Shown here: piece after piece, positions 35,773-43,794 of the stretch | How positions within the stretch are numbered: the first letter of the stretch is position 1 | How the letters are laid out: every line of letters begins with the position of its first letter | Assembly (NCBI RefSeq): GCF_000969985.1 | Contig: NZ_CP009526.1 | Coordinates: 2,790,001-2,854,000, forward strand | Length of the DNA stretch: 64,000 nt | Source of the DNA: Methanosarcina barkeri str. Wiesmoor | GTDB taxonomy: Archaea; Halobacteriota; Methanosarcinia; Methanosarcinales; Methanosarcinaceae | Direction: 5' to 3' | Notes under the pieces: generated by a model | What the model was told of the DNA's origin: nothing | The model's input: only the letters and a program-made list of their open reading frames with translations | The model's database searches: none | Made by a program: the position numbers and the translations under genes

Positions 35773-36020
35773 TTGGAAAACATTATTAGGAATCCACTAG
35801 CTGAGACGTCGGAAAGACCATGGAATATTAAAAAGTCCGAAGAAGACCCCAGGTAAAAATTCTGAAATTTCATAAGAGATCATCTGGAGTGAAATTATTG
35901 CTCTGAACAGGGCATTCTGGATCAAGTATTCTGAACCTAGTAAAGGAACATTCCCTTAGGGAAATTGAAGTTCCGGTAAACACTTGTTATGGTTGAAAAA
36001 TGAGTAGAAAAGCATAAAGT

Positions 36021-36110
36021 GAAATAAAGCGTTAAAATGAAATAAAGCATTAAAGTGAAATAAAGCGTTATAATGAAATAAAGTATTAAAGTGAAATAAA
36101 GCGTTAAAAT
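36021..36110. repeat. 18-bp tandem repeat, 5 copies
   Basis: The unit GAAATAAAGCGTTAAAAT alternates with GAAATAAAGCATTAAAGT, so the higher-order period is 36 bp. It lies in the spacer 35773-36449, which has no other feature I can support. Confidence 0.93.
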
Positions 36111-36449
36111 GAGGTTAAATGTTATCAAATTAAGTAATTAAATTCAGGAAAACGAAATCAGTAAAGTTAACGGGGAGATATTTTCCCATATCAATAACCA
36201 GGTTGACTGATTGCAAATTGACTGCAGGATTTTTAAATACGAAATTTCAGTTATACCACCTTGGGACTATTCAATTTTCAATTTGAGTTTCAGGTATTTA
36301 GTCTTATAAATTTTAAGCGGTTCTTGAGCTTGTGGTTTCATATCCTGCTGATTTTAAACCCAATTTTCCAAAACCAGAGGTTGGCCACAGGTTAATTGAA
36401 TCGCAAATTAAAATTATCTCTCAAAGTGAATAAAGTATTTCAGGCATCC

Positions 36450-36797
36450 TCAATTAAGGTATCCTTTTCTTTCAAGCCATTCGACCTGTGGCCTTGTATA
36501 TTTCCAGGTAACGTCGGCTTTGGAGTCCTGAATTTCCCATGGGTTCGCTATGACTATATCGCCTTCGCGAATCCACATTCTCTTTTTTTTGGACCCAGGA
36601 ATTCGTCCCATTCGAACCACACCGTCCATACACTGTAGTGTGACTCTTTTAGAACCAAGTAAATTTAGTACTGTTGCCAGGACTTCGTTTCTGTCCTTTT
36701 GAGGAGTGCGTACCCTTGTTACTTCATGAGTATCTCCTGAAACCGATTTTCTTGATCCTGAATTTCGGTGTCTGATAGTGCTTCTGTAATTGGCCAA
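36450..36797 (-). CDS. eif1A: Archaeal translation initiation factor aIF1A (module 2 copy)
   Basis: aIF1A binds the A site of the small subunit during start-codon selection. The protein is 115 residues with a basic N-terminal tail [17 protein letters not shown] and an OB-fold core [37 protein letters not shown] and [17 protein letters not shown]. The start is TTG at 36797, placed 7 bases after GGAGG on the minus strand. The longer upstream frame to 36932 lacks a ribosome binding site and family similarity. It is the last gene of the second copy of a duplicated three-gene module. A paralogue lies at 38794-39138. Confidence 0.93.
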   Translation of the reverse strand: MANYRSTIRHRNSGSRKSVSGDTHEVTRVRTPQKDRNEVLATVLNLLGSKRVTLQCMDGVVRMGRIPGSKKKRMWIREGDIVIANPWEIQDSKADVTWKYTRPQVEWLERKGYLN

Positions 36798-37097
36798 ATT
36801 AATTCCTCCAATGCTGGTTTTTAGTTTAACTATTTTAATTTTGAATAGGCTTTCCCTGATTTTATCCTCAGTTCGGCCCGTTTTTCCGTCTTTTCGAATA
36901 TCTATATAGATCTTAACCGTATTAGGTCTCAATCATTTTTAGAAAGCTCTGGTTGAATTCTCTGGTTAAATTGTTATTTTTTATTCCGTTTTTGGTTCCC
37001 AAGAAATCTCCCACAATAAAAGGTAAAAAACAAAGAGAATAATAAGTGAAAACGAACTGAATGTCAATTCGGATTATGTATTAAACTGGCTCAGATT

Positions 37098-37340
37098 TTA
37101 CATTGACACGCAGTTGAGATCATATTTAGGGTTTCCTGTGATCAAAAAGTTCTCTATTGCAATAAACAGACGTTCTTTTGGTCCGTTTGAATAGAATTCT
37201 GGTCTCAATCCCGTAGTCAGGTAGTCAAAACAGATGACCTTGTGCGTTTCGCTGGGGCCGCTGTTACCGCCTCTGAAACATCTGTAATGTATGTTTCGGT
37301 TGCCGCTGCGGTAAGAATTTCCTCTATCATAAAAACCCAT
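37098..37340 (-). pseudogene. Decayed copy of RG-rich CxxC-x17-CxxC zinc-ribbon gene
   Basis: The start MGFYDRGNSYRSGNRN is colinear with the intact gene at 39656-39862 (MGFNDRGNSYRGGNRN). After VICFDYL the zinc cysteines are lost through substitutions and frameshifts. DNA similarity still continues to the region encoding the intact gene's C-terminus. The start is also partly duplicated, with ATGAGTTTTAATAACAGAGG just upstream of ATGGGTTTTTATGATAGAGG. The ribosome binding site is degraded (ACGACTGTGA instead of GCGGAGGTGA). It is a relic rather than a working gene. Confidence 0.75.
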
Positions 37341-37490
37341 TTTCCTCTGTTATTAAAACTCATTATTGTTTCACAGTCGTTTATAGCGGATACCTGTATT
37401 CGATAAAAACGTCATCGGATATAATTATCAATAAAACAAAAATGGGATTATTAATCACAGATTATATATCTCTTTATTTTCAACCGCTTC
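37341..37490 (-). promoter_or_regulatory. Decayed copy of the conserved zinc-ribbon gene leader
   Basis: Read on the minus strand, it keeps AAAATAAAGAGATATATAAT and TCTGTGATTAATAATC...TTTGTTTTATTGAT, but the stem is weaker than in the intact leaders. The hairpin before the ribosome binding site (CCGCTATAAACG) has lost one pair. Confidence 0.6.
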
Positions 37491-37633
37491 TACCTAGTTA
37501 TTTATTTATATAAATCTTTCTGTGAAAAAATGGCCAGAAAAGTCTAAAAATCCTAAATAAATTAAAAGAAATAAAGATTTTTTTCAAGAAAGATATATCA
37601 ATATATATGGGATACAGATTATGTGGGATATAG

Positions 37634-37815
37634 ATCAATATACGTGAAATAGATATCAATATATGCGGAATAAGAATCAATATACGTGAAATAGGCATCA
37701 ATATACGTGAAATAGGCATCAATATACGTGAAATAGGCATCAATATACGTGAAATAGGCATCAATATACGTGAAATAGGCATCAATATACGTGAAATAGG
37801 CATCAATATACGTGG
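37634..37815. repeat. 21-bp tandem repeat, about 8.7 copies
   Basis: The unit ATCAATATACGTGAAATAGG + C repeats every 21 bp. Copies from 37676 on are identical, and the first two have diverged. A minus-strand frame through it (RILMPIS repeats, 37498-37905) is open only because the period is divisible by three. Confidence 0.96.
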
Positions 37816-38016
37816 GAACTTGCCGTCTTTATTTAAAAAAATTACAAAAGACTTTAAAATCTCTAAGATATATAAATAAGTTACAGGAAGATTATTATCG
37901 TTCAAATAAAAATCTTATTCAATGTGACATCATAAAAAGAAGAGAGTCCGTTTAGCCTGTTCAAGCTAAACGAAACGGACATAATTTGTAAAGTAGACTA
38001 TTGAGTGAACCGGATA

Positions 38017-38220
38017 TTAATATCTGTTTTCTCTGGGTTTCCTGTGGTTAGGAAGACAATCTCTGCAGTAGACTGGTCTGTCAGGGTCAGGCTTGAAAGG
38101 TACCTGAGTTTCAGCACCGCAGTCAGAACAGATTGCATTGTACATTTCCCTGGGAGCTCCAAAACCTCCACGGTTGCTGTCTCTTCCCCTGAAGGAATTT
38201 CCTCTGTCATTAAAAGCCAT
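38017..38220 (-). CDS. RG-rich CxxC-x17-CxxC zinc-ribbon protein (module 2, first gene)
   Basis: This is a 67-residue protein. The N-terminal half is Arg/Gly/Asn-rich (MAFNDRGNSFRGRDSNRGGF), as in RGG-type RNA-binding tails. The C-terminal half has CSDC and CRDC separated by 17 residues, the CxxC-x17-CxxC pattern known from Methanosarcina (TIGR04272-like), probably binding one zinc. GGAGGTGA is the ribosome binding site, adjoining a hairpin in a conserved long leader. It pairs with the paralogue at 40258-40479, which shares MxFNDRGNSFRGRDSNRG. I infer RNA binding or nucleoprotein work, since no function is established to my knowledge. Confidence 0.87.
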   Translation of the reverse strand: MAFNDRGNSFRGRDSNRGGFGAPREMYNAICSDCGAETQVPFKPDPDRPVYCRDCLPNHRKPRENRY

Positions 38221-38352
38221 TTTCTTTTCACCTCCGCTTACAGCGGATAGTACATAGTTTAAAAATAAGGTTGTATATTGCTCTTTGATTAAAAACAGAA
38301 ACTAGTTTTTAATAACAGATTATACATCTCTTTATTTTTAATGTTCTTAGTA
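38221..38352 (-). promoter_or_regulatory. Conserved structured 5' leader and promoter of zinc-ribbon gene
   Basis: Minus-strand features in order are a TATA box ACTTATATAATTT (about 38362-38374), then TAAAAATAAAGAGATGTATA, then the stem TATTAAAAAC/GTTTTTAATC around a seven- to eight-base loop. The hairpin CCGCT-GTA-AGCGG sits immediately before and overlapping GGAGGTGA. The same order is found before 39656-39862 and 40258-40479. Confidence 0.7.
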
Positions 38353-38793
38353 TACAGTCAAATTATATAAGTTTTACTCATAAAAATCTAAATCCCGCCA
38401 AAAGCGCCTACCGCTTTAGGGTTATCTCTACTTATTCTAATTTTAAAAAACCTTCATCAGATAGTTTCTTATGGATAGAGACTACAATTGACAGAAACTA
38501 TACAATTACAAGTTGAATTCCATCATCCAAGTGAGAAAAACTAAGAGGTTAAACACTAATGTTAGTGAGACTGAATGAAATAGGTAAAAAATTAAAGGCT
38601 TTTGTGTGAGTTATAAACAAGTTAAAAAGGTTAAAGTTGAGTTAATAAGAGTAAAAGTAAGTTGAAGAGATTAAAGGTAAGTGTTTGAAGAAGGAATATG
38701 TAAGAGGGGAAGAAGTTAACCGAAAACTGGTTAAAACCTGAATATAGTAAGAGTAAGCTGGTTTTATCAAGTTTTACGGTACTATTTCGGTAC

Positions 38794-39138
38794 TTATTTG
38801 AGGTACCCTTTTCTCTCGAGCCACTCAACCTGGGGCCTTGTGTACTTCCAGATCACATCGGCTTTAGAATCCTGAATATCCCACGGAGCGACGATTACTA
38901 CATCTCCCTCATGGATCCACATTTTCTTATTTTTGGATCCAGGAATCCGGCCCATTCGGACGACACCGTCCATACATTGCAATGTGACTCTTTTTGAACC
39001 AAGTAAACTTGATACTGTTGCCAGAACTTCGTGATTTTCCCTACGTGGTGTGCGTACTCTTGTTACTTCCTGAGTAGCGGGCACTGAGCTTCTAGTCCCT
39101 GCTTTTCTTTTTCTTATATTGCTTCTATAGTTCGCCAG
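38794..39138 (-). CDS. eif1A: Archaeal translation initiation factor aIF1A (module 1 copy), probable CTG start
   Basis: This is the second aIF1A, 114 residues if started at CTG 39138. Alignment to the paralogue shows that the basic tail ([13 protein letters not shown]) continues upstream of the only standard start, GTG 39084, which would remove 18 residues of that conserved tail. The leader GAGGAATTAACCTG corresponds base for base to the paralogue's GGAGGAATTAATTTG. So the start is most simply CTG, an uncommon start codon. The core [20 protein letters not shown] and RKGYLK is intact. It differs from copy 2 at scattered surface positions ([13 protein letters not shown]). It ends module 1. Confidence 0.9.
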
Positions 39139-39655
39139 GTTAATTCCTCTTATTATTAGTTTGTTATGTCAAATTTTATTATGCCAGATTTGATTACGAT
39201 CTGCTTTTATTATGTCAGATTTTTCAAAACTTCTGTATCTATGGCTACTTCATGTACTTTGATTTTAAGGTTCATAAATTGATAGGAATTGAAAAATTCT
39301 TTAAAGATCTGTAATCTCAGAAAAGCCCTGAGCCTCAGGAAGCGTTTTTATTTCAAAGATTCTTAAAGATCCTTTAATTGTTCTTTAGTGTTACGTTTTT
39401 GTATATACTGAGAGTTTGCTTCAAACTCCCTTCAGGGTACTTTTATACAATATAAGCTATAAAAAACATTTGCAATAGTACTACATCTGCAATAGTACTT
39501 ATGCCCCACTCAGCAAATAAATTATGAAAATACATAAAACTTAGTGTTTGGATATCCTTCACCGGCCATAAGATACGAACACAGTTTAAAAATGGAACAC
39601 GTGTTGAGATTTTTCGAATCAACACTTAACTTGAGTTTTACTAAGGAGTTTTATA

Positions 39656-39862
39656 TTAAAACTTCCTGTGGTTAGGAAGGCAATCCCTGCAATAAACCGG
39701 CCGCCCTTCGGTCGGTTTAAATGGAACCTCAGTCTCAACCCCACAGTCAGAACAGATAACCTTGTGCATTTCTCTGGGACCGCTGTTGCCACCCCTGAAA
39801 CCACCGCGACCGCTATTTCGGTTGCCACCACGGTAGGAATTTCCTCTGTCATTAAAACCCAT
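39656..39862 (-). CDS. RG-rich CxxC-x17-CxxC zinc-ribbon protein (module 1, second gene)
   Basis: This 68-residue protein has an N-terminal RG-rich tail, MGFNDRGNSYRGGNRNSGRG, then CSDC and CRDC spaced by 17 residues and the ending LPNHRKF. It is the intact counterpart of the relic at 37098-37340. Its leader has the shared TATAATCTGTTATTAAAAAC hairpin and CACT-ATA-AGTG abutting GGAGGTGA. In this stem a G-C pair of the sister genes is an A-U pair, a compensatory change. It lies 0.5 kb upstream of aIF1A copy 1 on the same strand. Confidence 0.87.
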   Translation of the reverse strand: MGFNDRGNSYRGGNRNSGRGGFRGGNSGPREMHKVICSDCGVETEVPFKPTEGRPVYCRDCLPNHRKF

Positions 39863-40013
39863 TTTCGTTCACCTCCACTTATAGTGATACGTATGTTCGA
39901 TAAAAACATGATCAGATATAACTCATTATTTAAAAACAAAAATGGAGTTTTTAATAACAGATTATATGTCTCATTATTTTTACTGAATATATAACCACTT
40001 CCATGTTATATAA
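39863..40013 (-). promoter_or_regulatory. Conserved structured 5' leader and promoter of zinc-ribbon gene
   Basis: The TATA box is CTTATATAAC near 40004-40013. Next come the conserved box AAAAATAATGAGACATATAA and the stem TTATTAAAAAC/GTTTTTAAATAA. Finally CACTATAAGTG overlaps GGAGGTGA. The transcript leader would be about 120-130 nucleotides. Confidence 0.7.
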
Positions 40014-40099
40014 GACTAATCCAATACTAACCGGAGAAAATAGAAGCAAGTTCCTCAAAGAGAAAAAAATCCTGGGATAGAGATTATATAAAAAAGTTT

Positions 40100-40189
40100 G
40101 AAGAATAAAAAGAGCTTGAAGAATAAAAAGAGCTTGAAGAATAAAAAGAGTTTGAAGAATAAAAGGAGTTTGAAGAATAAAAGGAGTTT
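40100..40189. repeat. 18-bp tandem repeat, 5 copies
   Basis: The unit GAAGAATAAAAAGAGCTT repeats five times between two zinc-ribbon genes. Confidence 0.94.
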
Positions 40190-40257
40190 GGAAACCCCTG
40201 TTACAGGAGAGTTTCCAGTGATAAAATTAAAATAAGAAAATTCTGGAATTTATGGAT

Positions 40258-40479
40258 TTAGAACTTCCTGTGGTTTGGTAGGCAGTCTCTGCAGTAAACC
40301 GGTCTTCCTTCAGCTGGCTTGAATGGAACCTGGGTCTCTGCACCACAGTCAGAACAAACTGCAGGGTACATTTCTCTGGGGCCGCTGTTGCCACCTCTGA
40401 AACCTCCGCGATTGTTGTCTCTATTTCCCCGGTTGCTATCTCTTCCCCTGAAAGAGTTCCCTCTGTCATTAAAACTCAT
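40258..40479 (-). CDS. RG-rich CxxC-x17-CxxC zinc-ribbon protein (module 1, first gene)
   Basis: This is the longest of the set at 73 residues: MSFNDRGNSFRGRDSNRGNR, followed by DNNRGGFRGGNSGPREM, then CSDC/CRDC with 17 residues between and the ending LPNHRKF. The start ATG 40479 follows AAGGTGA. The frame runs further upstream to 40620, but that stretch is the conserved leader. Its N-terminal tail matches the protein at 38017-38220, supporting the module duplication. It has 12 arginines in the first 40 residues and is probably nucleic-acid binding. Confidence 0.88.
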   Translation of the reverse strand: MSFNDRGNSFRGRDSNRGNRDNNRGGFRGGNSGPREMYPAVCSDCGAETQVPFKPAEGRPVYCRDCLPNHRKF

Positions 40480-40641
40480 ATTAGTTTCACCTTCGCTTAT
40501 AGCGGATATAGTGTAGGTTGCTATAAAAATAAGATCTATACATTCTTTTATTAAAAACAAAAGTGAAGTTTTTAATAACAGATTATATGACTCTTTATTT
40601 TTACTGCCAATATGTCCCAAGCTCTTATCGTATATAAATAT
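40480..40641 (-). promoter_or_regulatory. Conserved structured 5' leader and promoter of zinc-ribbon gene
   Basis: TATA-like TATTTATATACG near 40630-40641 precedes the conserved box AAAAATAAAGAGTCATATAA, the hairpin TATTAAAAAC/GTTTTTAATA (40556-40580) and CGCT-ATA-AGCG directly before AAGGTGA. Confidence 0.7.
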
Positions 40642-40889
40642 ATCTGCGAAGAATCCGGAATTCTAACAATAAAAGTCTGCAAATGAAATAAAATATTCCG
40701 GGCCTTAAATCGCTGTTTTAATTGAAAAAAGTAAGTATAATGGCTTGACTTAGTAGCCATGTTTCAGCAATATGGGAAAGACATTAAATCTGTAAAAAGG
40801 GATTAAAAATTGTAGGCTAGTTTTGACAAAGAGACAATGAGTACTAATTAATAAATTAAATTGAGTGAGGCCACTCCACCCTAAACAAG

Positions 40890-40999
40890 CTGTCCGACAA
40901 TTACCTTCAGTAATAAACGAATTCATTCTTTTCTGATTAAAAGGTTTTATCTGCTTTCTTTTTAGCACTTTTTCATTACTACCAATAATTGTCGGATAG
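40890..40999. mobile_element. 110-bp inverted-repeat element
   Basis: CTGTCCGACAATTA (40890-40903) and TAATTGTCGGATAG (40986-40999) are inverted with one mismatch. No coding region lies between. Immediately to the right, GTATTCGTGACCTTCTGCGC (about 41015-41034) matches an IS200/IS605-like end at 1946-1965 in opposite orientation. Confidence 0.55.
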
Positions 41000-41037
41000 C
41001 CTGTAAAGGACGGAGTATTCGTGACCTTCTGCGCGAC

Positions 41038-41309
41038 CTTAGGAATGACGAAAATATAATTTCAATCATTGAGCCTATCCTAAAACCAATTTTATCCTCA
41101 AATAGATAAAAGTTTCAGAACTATTTTCCGTGATCTGAAAACCATTGATCATTCCCTATTCGAGATTTAGAGAAGCAGTTTTGAGTTATGGGATAGGCTC
41201 ATTATGTACCAATATTATCTTTGAAGGCTATTTGGAAAATGGAATTATATGGCCATTACCAAAGTGACCAAAGTGAAAACTTGAGTTTATTATTTAATTA
41301 TTCCTTAGT
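41038..41309. mobile_element. MITE with CTTAGGAAT ends, interrupted by a second MITE
   Basis: Apart from the insertion at 41071-41200 and a few substitutions, this is the reverse complement of the intact element at 31405-31542. The right end is ATTCCTTAG, with one change from ATTCCTAAG. Confidence 0.82.
41071..41200. mobile_element. 130-bp MITE, GAGCC..ATCCC family (subtype B), nested
   Basis: The ends are GAGCCTATCCTAAAACC and GTTATGGGATAGGCTC. Comparison with the empty relative at 31405-31542 shows that ATT is present once there and on both sides here (41068-41070 and 41201-41203), giving a 3-bp target duplication. Confidence 0.88.
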
Positions 41310-41403
41310 AATAAATTATCACTTCACCTTAAAAGACCACCACTTAGCCTATTATTCGCTAAAAATGCCAAATTTTGTCAGAAGTTATTTATGAATACCC
41401 AAC

Positions 41404-41508
41404 CGAAAGCGCAAGCATCTGACCATAGACGTGTTTGATGAAACCGGGCTGAGGTTCTGGGACCTTATCATGTCCAGCAAACCAGCGGGAATGATAAAGA
41501 GCATTTAA
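41404..41508 (+). pseudogene. Gene fragment (C-terminal end of an unidentified protein)
   Basis: The frame reads RKRKHLTIDVFDETGLRFWD followed by LIMSSKPAGMIKSI and a stop, with clear protein-like composition but no start. It is a 3' fragment of a gene I do not recognise, stranded in the repeat-rich spacer 40642-42276. The rest of that spacer (41509-42276) is AT-rich and I see no gene in it. Confidence 0.4.
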
Positions 41509-42276
41509 GTTCATGCTACTGGTTTATTAGTTAAGCTGTGTACTGCATAGTTCTTGTGCTTTCAATAACCGTAAAGTAGTTTCTTATACATGCTCCTAGA
41601 AAAATAGATAAGCAAATTTATCGCTTTTTTGAAACAAAAAAGGGTTTTAAGGAGCCTTTTCCATGTTATATAAAGTATTTGTTCATATATACAGATTTTA
41701 AAGTTTAAAAAAACTTATTTGAATTAAATAATTCCAATAATCCTTTTTTTGCTTAAAGACCCTGTATTCAGGTAAAAATTGCGTAATAAATACCAGGAGC
41801 GGTAATTCGAAGACACAACTATAAGTCTAATTGTTGATCGTATTTAAAGAGCAAATACGGCCCGATTTATTTGAATGTGTTGGGAGGCTTATATACCTCA
41901 AATCTTAGCAAATCTCCTTGAAAACCCGAGAATAAGGCCGTTTATATGTATTAAATACGTTATATGTAGACAAAAATAACTTTTAAATTTTAAAAACCTT
42001 TATTTTTCAAATTAAATCGTTTAAAACTATTATTTTATTAATTAAACCTTTTTAAGCTATTTTTTGGCATAAGTATATTTATATTTAATATAGCGAATTT
42101 TAGAATTGTCAAGCTGCATGTAGTCGGCAAGACAACCAGAATAGGTAAATTAAACAGGTAATTTAAGGTACAAAACAAAATCGAGTAATATAAAGAAAAA
42201 TAAAAATAAAAAATAAAAAAAATAATTAAAGTTTTAAAAATAAATGGGGTTTAAATAAATTTCTGGAGTGAGGTAT

Positions 42277-42690
42277 GTGTTGGAAATGAAAAAGATACTG
42301 GGAATTTTCCTGGCAGTCTGCTTTGTACTGTCAGTGACAGCTGCAGCAGCAAGTGCAGCGCCTTGGGATCACAACAAGAACAAATTTAAATTTGACAAAC
42401 ACGACAAGAAAAAGTGGGACAACGACAAGAGAAAATGGGACAACGACAAGAGAAAATGGGATAACGACAAGAGAAAGTGGAATAACGACAAGAGAAAGTG
42501 GGATAACGACAAGAGAAAGTGGAACAATAAGAAACATGGCAAAGAGTACAACAAATGGTACAAAACGTATATGAGCTGGTTCGTCAGCTACAAAATATTT
42601 TACAGTTCTTACAATAAATTCTACAGCTATTATTATGAGTACTGCTACGTATTTTCTACAGTATATAAAGGCCACTATGGAAGCAGATGA
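42277..42690 (+). CDS. Secreted Trp/Asp/Lys-repeat, Tyr-rich protein
   Basis: A signal peptide MKKILGIFLAVCFVLSVTAA with cleavage near ASAA is followed by six seven-residue repeats of the WDNDKRK type (about residues 45-86), encoded by a 21-bp DNA repeat at 42405-42530. The C-terminal half is Tyr/Lys/Ser-rich (YKTYMSWFVSYKIFYSSYNK). No known domain is seen. It is perhaps a surface or matrix protein with alternating charge and aromatic groups. GTG 42277, after GGAGTGAGG, and ATG 42286 are both plausible starts. A frameshifted paralogue follows at once. Confidence 0.72.
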   Translation: MLEMKKILGIFLAVCFVLSVTAAAASAAPWDHNKNKFKFDKHDKKKWDNDKRKWDNDKRKWDNDKRKWNNDKRKWDNDKRKWNNKKHGKEYNKWYKTYMSWFVSYKIFYSSYNKFYSYYYEYCYVFSTVYKGHYGSR

Positions 42691-42796
42691 TGAGAATTGG
42701 CTGTAAAAAGACAATTATCTCGTCATACACTCCTCGATTAAATAAACAACGATCTGGATTAAGAAGTAGTTTTGATTGAAGTTGGGAGTGGGTCAT

Positions 42797-43190
42797 GTGT
42801 TGAAAATGAGACAGATGCTGGGATTTTTCCTGGCATTCTGTTTTGTGCTGTCAGTGGCGGTTGCATCAGTAAGTGCAGCACCCTTGGACAATGACAGATG
42901 ACAGGAACAAACAGGATGGCAACAGGAACAAGTTTGACGACCACGACAGGAATAAGTGGGACAACAAAAAGAAAAAGTGGGACAATGACAGGAATAAGTG
43001 GGACAACGACAAGAGAAAATGGGATAATGATAAGAGAAAGTGGGACAACGACAGGAAAAAGCGGAACAATAAGAAACATGGCAAAGAGTACAACAAATGG
43101 TACACGGCTTATATGAAATGGTTCAATATGTATATAAAATGGTTAGGAGGTTATAACAAATTTTACGGCGATTATAACAGATACTACTGA
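42797..43190 (+). pseudogene. Frameshifted paralogue of the WDNDKRK secreted protein
   Basis: The signal peptide frame starts at GTG 42797 (MRQMLGFFLAFCFVLSVAVA). It runs into a stop after PLDNDR. The mature part continues in another frame from about 42884: DRNKWDNKKKKWDNDRNKWD, then WDNDKRK repeats and the tail KEYNKWYTAYMKWFNMYIKW. Compared with the gene before it, one extra C in the run at 42881-42883 explains the shift. It could be a pseudogene, a phase-variable gene or a sequencing error. All codons on both sides look maintained. Confidence 0.7.
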
Positions 43191-43200
43191 GACAAATGAT

Positions 43201-43383
43201 CAGAGTCGGTTGTAATAGATAATCAGAGTTGGCTGTAATAGATAATTAGAGTTGGCTGTAATAGATAATCAGAGTTGACTGTAATAGATAATTAGAGTTG
43301 GCTGTAATAGATAATTAGAGTTGGCTGTAATAGATAAAATCAGAGTTGGTTGTAATAGATAATCAGAGTTGGCTGCAATTTAT
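43201..43383. repeat. 23-bp tandem repeat, 8 copies
   Basis: The unit CAGAGTTGGCTGTAATAGAT + AAT repeats eight times, with minor changes and one two-base insertion. The rest of 43191-43794 contains a terminator-like hairpin and AT-rich DNA. Confidence 0.93.
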
Positions 43384-43447
43384 GTAAACTAAGATGATAA
43401 TTGCTTCGCCATACACCCCTTTGGATTTAAAAACAATAAGAAAGTAT

Positions 43448-43512
43448 GGGAGAATCACGAGTTCTCTACCCTGAAGAACAAAGTGAACTCTCCCTGATTC
43501 CTTTTTTCTTTT
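43448..43512 (+). terminator. Hairpin followed by T-run
   Basis: GGGA (43448-43451) plus GAGTTC (43459-43464) pairs with GAACTC (43485-43490) plus TCCC (43491-43494), with a seven-base bulge. It is followed by TTTTTTCTTTT (43502-43512). This could terminate the secreted-protein transcript. Confidence 0.4.
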
Positions 43513-43794
43513 ATATTATTGCATTGTGTTACAGTACGTTATGTTATATTTTTGTTGAGTCGTATAAATTTAGCTTCCTTTTCGCTATTTATCTGTGATT
43601 GTTTTATCCCAAAATTATTTCGCTTTTTTAATTTCTTTTATTGCATTTAGATATCGTATGCATGTGATCCATTATTTTAGTCCAACTTCGAATTTGCTTC
43701 ATTTTACGTAATCATCTCACAATACAAAAATGGAGTTGGAATTTACTTAAACGTTTAACATTTAACGTTTAACATTTTTCGTCGCCTGCTGCTG

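Noticed and set aside
37498-37905. 135-residue minus-strand frame with RILMPIS repeats
   Set aside because: It stays open only because the 21-bp tandem repeat has a period divisible by three. There is no ribosome binding site and no similarity.
42331-42714. 127-residue minus-strand frame opposite the WDNDKRK gene
   Set aside because: It is the antisense shadow of the 21-bp repeats; the plus-strand gene has a signal peptide and ribosome binding site.
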